In this document: positions 18,054 to 26,118 of the stretch, in pieces | Layout: each line of letters opens with the position of its first letter | Position numbering within the stretch: the first letter of the stretch is position 1 | From: Fluoribacter dumoffii NY 23 | Lineage (GTDB): Bacteria; Pseudomonadota; Gammaproteobacteria; Legionellales; Legionellaceae | DNA length: 64,000 nucleotides | NCBI RefSeq assembly: GCF_000236165.1 | Contig: NZ_CM001374.1 | Span: forward strand, 1 to 64,000 | Reading direction: 5' to 3' | The notes under the pieces: model-generated | Told to the model about the DNA's origin: nothing | Database searches by the model: none | The model's input: the letters and a program-made list of their open reading frames with translations, nothing else | Program-made: the position numbers and the translations under genes

Positions 18054-18559
18054 TGAAGGCACGCATATTATGGGGATTGGCTTTCGCTTTTATTGTTTCA
18101 TGTACACAGGCCGAAGGGGCGAAGTGGCTTACCAACATGATTGCTGAGCAGAAGGGGGTATTCCAACATCAACGTGAAGAGTCGATCAATAAAAAAGGTA
18201 AGGGATTTTTTAGCACCCATGGATTGATTCTGTTTTATGGCAGCCAATGCCCACATTGCAAGCGGTTTGCACCGATATTACAAGGGTGGGCAAATCGTAA
18301 TAAAGCAGAAGTCTTGCCTTTGTCGTTGGATAATCAACCGTTACCTGAATTTCCCAAATTTTTACCCGCGACTACTGAATGGATTAATGCTGCATTTGGT
18401 AGTAATGCCATCAATTACCCAGCACTTTTTGTGGTTAATCCTAAAACAAAAGCTTTATATCCGGTGGGATTTGGTTCAATGACAGACGCTGAACTCAATG
18501 ACCGTATAACAACACTCATCCCTAAAATTAAGATGTATGAAAACAAGGGGATAATGTAA
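18050..18559 (+). CDS. trbB: TrbB thiol-disulfide isomerase
   Basis: 169-aa periplasmic thioredoxin-fold protein with the active site SQCPHCKRF (CPHC) and a cis-Pro loop INYPALFVVNP. TrbB acts as a DsbC-like isomerase for cysteine-rich transfer proteins such as TraU, TraN and TraH. Signal peptide at the N-terminus. The ATG at 18050 overlaps the traF stop; GGAG lies nine bases upstream. It sits between traF and traH, as in F-like systems. Confidence 0.88.
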   Translation: MMKARILWGLAFAFIVSCTQAEGAKWLTNMIAEQKGVFQHQREESINKKGKGFFSTHGLILFYGSQCPHCKRFAPILQGWANRNKAEVLPLSLDNQPLPEFPKFLPATTEWINAAFGSNAINYPALFVVNPKTKALYPVGFGSMTDAELNDRITTLIPKIKMYENKGIM

Positions 18560-19923
18560 TGAAAAAAGGTATTCTTACCCTGTGCTTATTGAGTTTTTTC
18601 TCCACTGTTCAGGCTAGTGTCAGCACCGATTTGGATAATTTTTTTAACGGGATGGGCTATGCATCTAATGTAACTTCGCCTGCTGCTTTTGAATCCCAAG
18701 CTGCAGGATTTTTTGGTGGTGGTTCACTGTATGTTCGTAATCAGGCTCGCCAATATCAATTAGTTCAATTGGATTTACCGAGTTATCGCACAGGGTGTGG
18801 TGGCATCGATTTATATACAGGGAGCATGAGTTTTTTGAGCAATCAGAAATTAGTGGATTTGGGAAAATCAGTGATGACTAATGCCGATGCTTATGCGGTA
18901 GATGTGATGTTAGCCTCTACGGTTCCTGAATTAAAACAAGTACGGGATTTCAATTTATACCTAGAGCAATTGGCTAATCATAGCAGCATTAATTCATGTC
19001 AGCTCGGTGAAAATCTGGTTGGAGGGATATGGCCAAAAACGGCGGCAAGCCAACAAAAAATCTGTAAAGACCAGGCTGCCATGGGAAAAGAGGGATTGTT
19101 TAGCGATTATGTTCAGGCTCGCATGGCCTGTTCGGGTAATGGCTTTGATAACGTGATGAATAAAGCATCTCAAGACCCGGAACGTAAAAAACAAGTAGTG
19201 TTAAATAAAAATCTCGTTTGGTACCTGTTGCAGGCCAAATCGTTTTTAAATAGTGACAGGGAGCTTGCTGAGATGGTAATGAGTCTAACAGGCACATTGA
19301 TTATTGATAAAGAGGGCAAGGTGACCAATGTGCCTTCATTGGCGGATAACGCTGATTTAATTAATGCACTGATTGGACTAGGAAATGGTGCTCGAACTGC
19401 GAAAATTTGGCGCTGTAAGGATGCTGGAAGCAACAGCCAGTGCATGCAGGTGGGTTTACAGGATATCACCATTCCAGAAACTTCAACGCTTACCTATAAA
19501 GTACGTGAGATTATTCGCACCATAAATACAAAGCTCATTAATGATGAAAAACCCGGCAATCGAGAGCTTAATTTTTTAAGCATGACCTCACTGCCTGTGA
19601 TGAAGTTTTTGTCGGTGTTAAACAGCATGCACACAGGCCGCAGTGCCGTAGACATTGAAGAATACTCGATGCTAATCGCCCAGGATTTGTTAACGAATTA
19701 CCTCACTGAATTACTGCGTGAGGTCAGCGTGGCAACGGCAGGTTCTGAGTTAAATACCGATTTAGTCAAAGAAATTCAAAAGCGCATCAATGAGGCCACC
19801 ACGTGCGTGGCTTCCATTGATCCAAAGGTAGGCCACAAACTACAAGAAAAGCTCATGCTGATTCAACGCATGGCGCAAATTGAAAAACAGGTAGCCTCGC
19901 AAATGAACAGTACAGCGGGTTAA
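18559..19923 (+). CDS. traH: TraH pilus assembly protein
   Basis: 454-aa secreted TraH (F TraH 458 aa). Signal peptide ending at VQA, then the conserved segments LDNFFNGMGYASNVTSPAAFESQAAG-type start, YRTGCGGIDLYTGSMSFLS and NSCQLGENLVGG. C-terminal half helical. Works with TraF, TraU and TraW in pilus extension and retraction. It starts one base after the trbB stop region and is followed by traG at 10 bp with AAGGAGAGG. Confidence 0.93.
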   Translation: MKKGILTLCLLSFFSTVQASVSTDLDNFFNGMGYASNVTSPAAFESQAAGFFGGGSLYVRNQARQYQLVQLDLPSYRTGCGGIDLYTGSMSFLSNQKLVDLGKSVMTNADAYAVDVMLASTVPELKQVRDFNLYLEQLANHSSINSCQLGENLVGGIWPKTAASQQKICKDQAAMGKEGLFSDYVQARMACSGNGFDNVMNKASQDPERKKQVVLNKNLVWYLLQAKSFLNSDRELAEMVMSLTGTLIIDKEGKVTNVPSLADNADLINALIGLGNGARTAKIWRCKDAGSNSQCMQVGLQDITIPETSTLTYKVREIIRTINTKLINDEKPGNRELNFLSMTSLPVMKFLSVLNSMHTGRSAVDIEEYSMLIAQDLLTNYLTELLREVSVATAGSELNTDLVKEIQKRINEATTCVASIDPKVGHKLQEKLMLIQRMAQIEKQVASQMNSTAG

Positions 19924-19933
19924 GGAGAGGTTC

Positions 19934-22747
19934 ATGATAACGATTCATGTTTTGGCTGGTGGTGAATTATTCCAGCATGTTTTAAATGTGATAACAGCCT
20001 TTATGAAGCAGGACAGTTTTTTCGGGTTGTTACGCATTACCGCTTTAATTGGCATAGTCATGGCAGCAGTTGGTTTTCTGAAAACTCGTGACCCAATGGC
20101 TTTTGCACGCTGGTTTTTAGGTTATGTGTTGTTTGTAAATGTGGTGTTATTGCCCAAAACCTCCGTGCTGATTGATGACATTTCTTCGCAAACGCCGAAA
20201 CTTGTAGATAATGTGCCTGTGGTATTTGCGTTAAGCGCCAGTTTAGTCACAACCATTGGCTATGGTTTGGCGCAATCCTACGATGCATTACTTACCATGC
20301 CTGATGATTTGCACTACACCAAAACCGGTGCATTATTTGGTTCACGCCTGATTTCTGCTTCAACCTCATTTCGCATTAAAGACCCAGTGCTTAAAGAGGA
20401 GATTAATGAGTACTTTCGAGCGTGTGTGGTAGGAGACATTCGGTTAAATCGGAAGTACAGTGTCGGTGATTTAGCTCATTCCACGGACATTTGGAATCTT
20501 ATCACCGCAAAAGCTTCACCTCTTCGCATGATTTCGGTGAATGGTAAATTAGTGACTTGCCAGGAGGCTTCAAAACCTGATGGGCAATACAGTTTGCGCA
20601 AAAAACTGGATGCTGAAATTAAAAAAGCCTACACGTTTTTTGGGGTGAATTTATTTGGTAAGCCTAAGAATACCACCTATGAAGCGTTATTTAGCACTCA
20701 TCTTAAATCAGCCTTTGATTATTACCAGGGGTTAACTGATTCTTCCAGTAATATTTTTTTACAAAGCATGATGATTAATGCGATGAGCGATGGTGTAGCG
20801 CATTATCAAGCGTTTACGGATGCAACCGCAGGAATTGTGAACCAACAATTTACAAAATCCCAGGTACAACACCGTTGGAGTTGGGAAGTGTTAGGGCAAA
20901 AAGCGTTGTGGATTTTACCGATTACTCACACCTGCCTCACTCTATTATTGTTTGGTGTGTTTCCCCTAATTATTGCTTTAACCACATTGCCAGGCGGGAT
21001 ACGAATTCTTTATGGCTATATGCAGTTTTTCATGTCGCTGCAATTTTGGCCGGTGCTTTTTGCAATTCTTAATGCAGGCATGACCATTTATGGTGCTTCA
21101 TCATCGGCTGAATATGGCCAGTTTACCATGGTTAATCTTGATAAGATTGATGAATTGCATGCGGATATTGAAGGCAGCTGCGGTTATTTGATGATGCTCA
21201 TTCCTTTTTTATCCCATGGTTTAGTCTCCAATTTAGGCGGAGCATTCAGTAATCTCGCAACCAGCATGATGAGTCATATGCAAGGCTCCAGCATGTCAGT
21301 GGCAGGGGAGGCGGCTAGCGGCTCTTTTGGTCTTGGTCAAACCAGCTTCTATAATACAACAGCCAATAATTTCTCGGCGAATAAACATGATTCCAATTGG
21401 ACGCATATGCATGGTATGCACACGGAGCAATTGGAAAGTGGTGTCTTAAAAACATTGACCGGCAGCGGCGAGGCTGTTTTTGATGTCAGTCCTGGCATGA
21501 CTAAAAGTCATATTCATATTGCCGATGCCAAGGCATTAACAGGCTCATTGAACCAGGCGTATGAGCAATCAACTCAAACAGCTGCCAATGAAAGTAAAGC
21601 GTATCAATCCGCCCTAAGTAATTTTGCTCATCGCGCACTAGCACTGGCTCAATTATCAGGACACGATATGCGTCTTGGCGATGGAATCAGTTCTTCCGAT
21701 TCAGCTCACTATTCCAGTGCGCTCTCTCAAATGTCACGGATTGCCGAGGATGTTGCCCATCGTAACGGCATAAGCAAAGAAGATGCCTTTGCGGCGATGA
21801 CCAGTGGCGGGCATGGGATTTCAGGTGGGGTTGATCTTCAAAAAAGTATTGCCGGAAAAATCTTTGGTATTAAAGGCGGATGGGATGCTCATATTAAATA
21901 CGAACGAGCATCAACTAATGCCTATCGTGCGCATGAGGGTTATGACAAGGTGGTTTCTGCCCAAGAAGCGGAGGATTTTAATAAAGCAAGCCAATATGTG
22001 GCCCAATTTGCTAGAACCCATCATTTTGATGATAGTCATTCCGAGGCAGCATCGCTATCTAATCAAATGGGAGTTGATATCAGAGAGGCTGAAAATAGAA
22101 GCCATAACTATGATGTATCGCATACTCGCGCTATGCGAATTGCAGAGGCCAAACACTATGTAGAATCAAAATCGGAGCAAATTACAGCCGATCTCAATCA
22201 AGCGTTTCCATCTTTTGTTGCATCGAAGGTGGGTGGTTCTCATCGCGATGAATTGTTTGCACGCCCCGGAGATATGAGTTCAATACAAGAGTTAGAAGGA
22301 TTGGCCGGTGCCTTTGTTACTACCAAGCGCGAACAATTAATCGCTGAATTTAGGCCGAAAGAATCGTCTTTTTCAATGGATGCCTTTTATCAGAATGAAA
22401 GCCAATCCTTAAACCAGAAGAGCAATAACATTGGTACGAATTATCAAAAAAATCATGATGCGTTAACCGATAGCGCCAAACCATTGAGTGTTGGTATTGC
22501 TGATAATAGGAAAAATAACTTAGTGAATCAGGTGGATGAAAAAGTAAATGATATTCAGAGCACGCATCAAAATACTGTAGAGCTAAGTCCACCCGATCAT
22601 ATTTTAAAAACTAAAGCTGATCGAATGAACAAATACAAAGAAAAAGAATCCGATGGGAAGTATGATGCTAAAACTGGAGTTATCCCAGGACATGCCGTGG
22701 ATAAAGGGAAAGACACTCTAAAAGAGCTATTTGAAGGAGATAAATGA
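19934..22747 (+). CDS. traG: TraG mating-pair stabilisation and pilus protein
   Basis: 937-aa F-type TraG (F TraG 938 aa). The N-terminal ~450 residues hold several membrane helices (for example MAAVGFLKTRDPMAFARWFLGYVLFVNVVLL and a cluster near residues 330-400) and act in pilus assembly and mating-pair stabilisation. The C-terminal half is soluble, rich in Ser/His and helical; in F it takes part in entry exclusion by recognising TraS in the recipient. The next gene overlaps nothing but follows after 1 bp. Confidence 0.92.
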   Translation: MITIHVLAGGELFQHVLNVITAFMKQDSFFGLLRITALIGIVMAAVGFLKTRDPMAFARWFLGYVLFVNVVLLPKTSVLIDDISSQTPKLVDNVPVVFALSASLVTTIGYGLAQSYDALLTMPDDLHYTKTGALFGSRLISASTSFRIKDPVLKEEINEYFRACVVGDIRLNRKYSVGDLAHSTDIWNLITAKASPLRMISVNGKLVTCQEASKPDGQYSLRKKLDAEIKKAYTFFGVNLFGKPKNTTYEALFSTHLKSAFDYYQGLTDSSSNIFLQSMMINAMSDGVAHYQAFTDATAGIVNQQFTKSQVQHRWSWEVLGQKALWILPITHTCLTLLLFGVFPLIIALTTLPGGIRILYGYMQFFMSLQFWPVLFAILNAGMTIYGASSSAEYGQFTMVNLDKIDELHADIEGSCGYLMMLIPFLSHGLVSNLGGAFSNLATSMMSHMQGSSMSVAGEAASGSFGLGQTSFYNTTANNFSANKHDSNWTHMHGMHTEQLESGVLKTLTGSGEAVFDVSPGMTKSHIHIADAKALTGSLNQAYEQSTQTAANESKAYQSALSNFAHRALALAQLSGHDMRLGDGISSSDSAHYSSALSQMSRIAEDVAHRNGISKEDAFAAMTSGGHGISGGVDLQKSIAGKIFGIKGGWDAHIKYERASTNAYRAHEGYDKVVSAQEAEDFNKASQYVAQFARTHHFDDSHSEAASLSNQMGVDIREAENRSHNYDVSHTRAMRIAEAKHYVESKSEQITADLNQAFPSFVASKVGGSHRDELFARPGDMSSIQELEGLAGAFVTTKREQLIAEFRPKESSFSMDAFYQNESQSLNQKSNNIGTNYQKNHDALTDSAKPLSVGIADNRKNNLVNQVDEKVNDIQSTHQNTVELSPPDHILKTKADRMNKYKEKESDGKYDAKTGVIPGHAVDKGKDTLKELFEGDK

Positions 22748-22748
22748 C

Positions 22749-23549
22749 ATGACAATCGATTTAAAAAAAGCACTGGCAATGGATTTAGAGACGCTAAGAC
22801 ATCTGGATCTAGGTATTATTTCCGCAGGAGCGTATTACAAACGCTTGTTTGCAAGCTGGTTCTTTTTATTTGTTTTGCTCCTGACGATTCAATCTGCAGC
22901 CTGTTTTTTTGCCGTTCGAATCAATGCCTGGGACTATGCGCCCCATGCTGAGCGGTGGGAAAAATCCAATATGGAAGATGCTAATAGGGAAGAGTCTACG
23001 CTACACAGTTCATCCAGTCTTTATGATTTGGGACAGCAGTTTCCTGATGCCAGTCAGGAAGAGCTTAAAATGATCCAAAAAGAAAAGGAGCGCAAATGGC
23101 AAGAAGGTTTTCTTAGGCGCAAGAAAGAACGTGAACTCAAATATGAAGAGGCACGCCTTGATGAGCATGCCTTGCTAAGAGCAAAAATGGTGTTTGGCGT
23201 GTTTTTTTCATCATTGCTGATGTCGCTGTTTGGTCTGGGTTTCATTAAAAATTACATCATTTTCAAACTCCAAATTAGCCCAAAGCTTCAAACAGGCACC
23301 TACCTTGTTCAAAAAACGCAATGGGCTCTCGCAGGATTCTTTTTTATTTTTGGAATGTTCGCGTTTCTTTTTATTCCGCTCTTTGAACAGGATGTCGTAT
23401 TTTTTTCCGCCATACCCTGTTTGATCCTAGCAGCCATTGCAACCAGCATTGCTGTTAATATGGAGGCCAGCCGAATCGGGGTGAGTATCCTATCAAAAGC
23501 TATTTCCGATTACTTCCGTAAAGAAAAAAACGAGATTTCCAATGCGTAA
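22749..23549 (+). CDS. Membrane protein between traG and traD, candidate entry-exclusion protein
   Basis: 266 aa, family not recognised. It has three or four membrane segments: ~30-55 (WFFLFVLLLTIQSAACFFAV), ~150-170 (MVFGVFFSSLLMSLFGLGFI) and a C-terminal pair (~200-240). Between the first two lies a long charged, probably coiled-coil stretch. The start at 22749 is preceded by GGAG at ten bases; it overlaps traD by 8 bp. In F, the traG-traD interval holds traS and traT. TraT is elsewhere here, so this gene sits where TraS would be; TraS-type proteins are poorly conserved, so the role is a positional guess. Confidence 0.6.
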   Translation: MTIDLKKALAMDLETLRHLDLGIISAGAYYKRLFASWFFLFVLLLTIQSAACFFAVRINAWDYAPHAERWEKSNMEDANREESTLHSSSSLYDLGQQFPDASQEELKMIQKEKERKWQEGFLRRKKERELKYEEARLDEHALLRAKMVFGVFFSSLLMSLFGLGFIKNYIIFKLQISPKLQTGTYLVQKTQWALAGFFFIFGMFAFLFIPLFEQDVVFFSAIPCLILAAIATSIAVNMEASRIGVSILSKAISDYFRKEKNEISNA

Positions 23550-25407
23550 ACAACCTAATTTCAAGCATTACACACGTGGCGGGATAATTAGTTTTCACAA
23601 CGTTCGTATGTGGGATCAAATTACGCTTACATTAATGTTTCTCTGTCTTTTTCTTTGGGTAATACTTACCGGAATTATCACCTGGTTAGTTATCTCCGCG
23701 GAGAATCTACACCAAGCAATAGCTTATTACTATGCTCTTTTTTTGAGTTTAGTAGGACAAAAACACACCTTTGCTCTTTCGTTTCATGGTAAAGAGTATC
23801 ACCAATCAGTAGAAGCCATTCTTCACTATCCTTATTATGCAGAGAATGCTAAGCACGTGATCAATTCATTGGGTAGAGCAACACTGAGTGCATTTGCTGT
23901 AGCGTTTCTGTCAGGGTTAGGGATTGCCATTTACTTCATTAAACGGGGGAAAGAGCAGAGCGAAAGTCAATTTGTTCGAGGCAGCCAACTCAAAAATTCA
24001 AATGAGGTGAAAAAACAAATTCTTCATGATAAAGCGCATTCTGATATTACGATTGATACATTTCCCCTTATCAAAGACAGTGAAGTCCAGCATGTGCTGG
24101 TACATGGAACTGTAGGCACCGGAAAAAGCCAGCTCATTATGAAAATAATGGATTGTCTTCGTAAAAGAGGCGATCGGGTGATCGTCTACGATAAAGGGTG
24201 TTCGTTTATTCCTCATTATTACCAAGACGATTCAGATGTCATTTTAAATCCCTTCGATAAGCGTTGTGCCAATTGGGATATGTGGTTAGAGGCACCTCGT
24301 GACTCGGATTTTGAAAATATGGCCGAAAGCTCAATTCCCATGCACGGAGAATCTGATCCCTTTTGGGTTAATGCCTCACGAACTGTTTTTTCATGCTTAG
24401 GATCCGTGATGCGACATCATTCTGATCGCTCAGTTGAAAAACTATTAAAATTGATTTTAACCGATGAATTTTCTGATTTGGAAGAGTATTTACAAGGAAC
24501 TCCCGCAGCAACCCTTGTCAGTAGTAAAATTGAGAAAACGGCTATTTCTATTCGTGCAACGCTTACCTCCTATTTGAAATCATTTTCGGCATTAGCGGAT
24601 CTGAATCAGGAGGGAAAACCCCCTTTCTCTATTCGGGACTACATTCTTGATGAGCAACAAAAAGGGTGGCTTTTTATTTCATCCAATGGTGAAACGCATA
24701 AGTCACTCAAACCTTTAATTTCTATGTGGTTAGCCCAAGCCTCTTTGGCTCTTTTGAGCCTAGCGCCTGATAGAAACAGACGTATTTGGTTTATCTGTGA
24801 TGAGTTGCCAAGCCTTCATAAATTGCCTCTGCTTGGTGAAACGATTGCCGAGGTACGCAAGTTTGGCGGTTGCTTTCTTCTTGGCATGCAAAGCTTTTCA
24901 CAGCTTACCAAAGTCTATGGTCAGGCAGGAGGCAGAGAAATTTTTGATTTATTAAATACCCGCTTTTTCTTTCGTAGTCCGAGTAGCGATATGGCGCGTC
25001 TTGTGGCCTCGGAACTTGGTGAAGAAGAAATCGAGGAATCACGGGAAAATTATTCCTATGGCGCCAACAGTATTCGAGATGGGATTTCGTTAGGCGCACA
25101 ACGAGTTACACGCCCCATAGTTTCCTATCCGCAAATTATGGAGCTTAAAGATTTGCACTGCTTTGTCCGTTTGCCAGGACACTATCCCATTACCCAGTTA
25201 ACACTTGATTTAGGCTTTCGGACAATAAAAACCAATGGTTTTATTGAGCGCAATATGCCCACAACCTTTAATTTCTCTCAATTAACATCAATTGATGAGG
25301 ATTGGGAATCGGGTACCGATGGTCATGTGGGGAGCAAGCAACCAAACAAGAACAAAATAAATGCAGAACATCTATGCATCGAGGAACTTAATCTTGAGTC
25401 TTTGTAG
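23542..25407 (+). CDS. traD: TraD coupling protein (VirD4-like)
   Basis: 621-aa F-type coupling protein that links the relaxosome to the secretion channel; F TraD is 717 aa. Two membrane helices (~30-55 and ~110-140) precede the ATPase domain with Walker A VHGTVGTGKSQL near residue 190 and Walker B IWFICDELPSLHKL near 415, followed by GGCFLLGMQSFSQL. It lacks the long Gln-rich C-terminal tail of F TraD that docks the F relaxosome, which fits the non-F relaxase found downstream. Confidence 0.93.
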   Translation: MRKQPNFKHYTRGGIISFHNVRMWDQITLTLMFLCLFLWVILTGIITWLVISAENLHQAIAYYYALFLSLVGQKHTFALSFHGKEYHQSVEAILHYPYYAENAKHVINSLGRATLSAFAVAFLSGLGIAIYFIKRGKEQSESQFVRGSQLKNSNEVKKQILHDKAHSDITIDTFPLIKDSEVQHVLVHGTVGTGKSQLIMKIMDCLRKRGDRVIVYDKGCSFIPHYYQDDSDVILNPFDKRCANWDMWLEAPRDSDFENMAESSIPMHGESDPFWVNASRTVFSCLGSVMRHHSDRSVEKLLKLILTDEFSDLEEYLQGTPAATLVSSKIEKTAISIRATLTSYLKSFSALADLNQEGKPPFSIRDYILDEQQKGWLFISSNGETHKSLKPLISMWLAQASLALLSLAPDRNRRIWFICDELPSLHKLPLLGETIAEVRKFGGCFLLGMQSFSQLTKVYGQAGGREIFDLLNTRFFFRSPSSDMARLVASELGEEEIEESRENYSYGANSIRDGISLGAQRVTRPIVSYPQIMELKDLHCFVRLPGHYPITQLTLDLGFRTIKTNGFIERNMPTTFNFSQLTSIDEDWESGTDGHVGSKQPNKNKINAEHLCIEELNLESL

Positions 25408-25491
25408 ATTTTGCATCCAAGCAAGTTTCCGCTGGCACCATTGATTCATTACCAGTTTCGCTTGGATATGCGGAAAAATCAGAAGCCTGAT

Positions 25492-26109
25492 TCAGCTTTT
25501 GGATGGGAATATCTTTTCTTGCTCGGCTTTAGTTAATTTGTTCCATGAGCGCATTAAAGCTTCTCCTGCGGCCAACTTCACTTTCATCTCTTTGGATGGC
25601 GCTGTTAAATAATGAAGCGTAAAACCGCTGACAACACCTCCTAATAATGCCGCAGATAGCAATAAGGCCGGGCTCCCTCGTCTTGAGCTTTTTTGTCGTG
25701 CTTGGTACCCCGTTAGTTCTTTACTCAATTGACACAACGAATTCATGCTGTGATTAATGGGTTCATAAGCAAAATCAGCCACTTCTTGGGCTATTGTTTG
25801 AGCGCTCTCGCGGATATTTTGTTTTAATTCGGTTTTAATACGCTCAATCACACTTTGTTTGCATGCTTTTTCAAAAGCTTCGAATTGAATCAGATGCTGC
25901 TCAAATTGCTTCACAGAATGTGCCATTTGGCCGGACGCCAGGGTAATGACTTCACGTTCTTCATTCATTTGCCCATAAAGCCCTTTTAACAAAAGAGTTA
26001 CCGATTTAAGGGTTTGCACTGCTTCAAAAAATTCCTTATCAGCACCTTTTGGATACTCATTCGTTACCTTATTGGTTAATGTTACTTCGTCCTCTTCTCT
26101 ATCCAACAT
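25492..26109 (-). CDS. Relaxase-linked protein with C-terminal membrane helix
   Basis: 205-aa protein nine bases downstream of the relaxase gene on the same strand, so probably its operon partner. Residues ~20-140 are helical and charged (likely coiled coil), then a basic patch KSSRRGS and a hydrophobic segment (PALLLSAALLGGVVSGFTLHYL, ~150-172), followed by a helical tail. No family recognised. The layout recalls small mobilisation proteins of the MbeB/MobB type that tie a relaxosome to the membrane; that analogy is an inference. It converges with traD across an 84-bp gap that contains the arms ATCCAAGC (25415) and GCTTGGAT (25460). Confidence 0.6.
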   Translation of the reverse strand: MLDREEDEVTLTNKVTNEYPKGADKEFFEAVQTLKSVTLLLKGLYGQMNEEREVITLASGQMAHSVKQFEQHLIQFEAFEKACKQSVIERIKTELKQNIRESAQTIAQEVADFAYEPINHSMNSLCQLSKELTGYQARQKSSRRGSPALLLSAALLGGVVSGFTLHYLTAPSKEMKVKLAAGEALMRSWNKLTKAEQEKIFPSKS

Positions 26110-26118
26110 GGCTCACCC

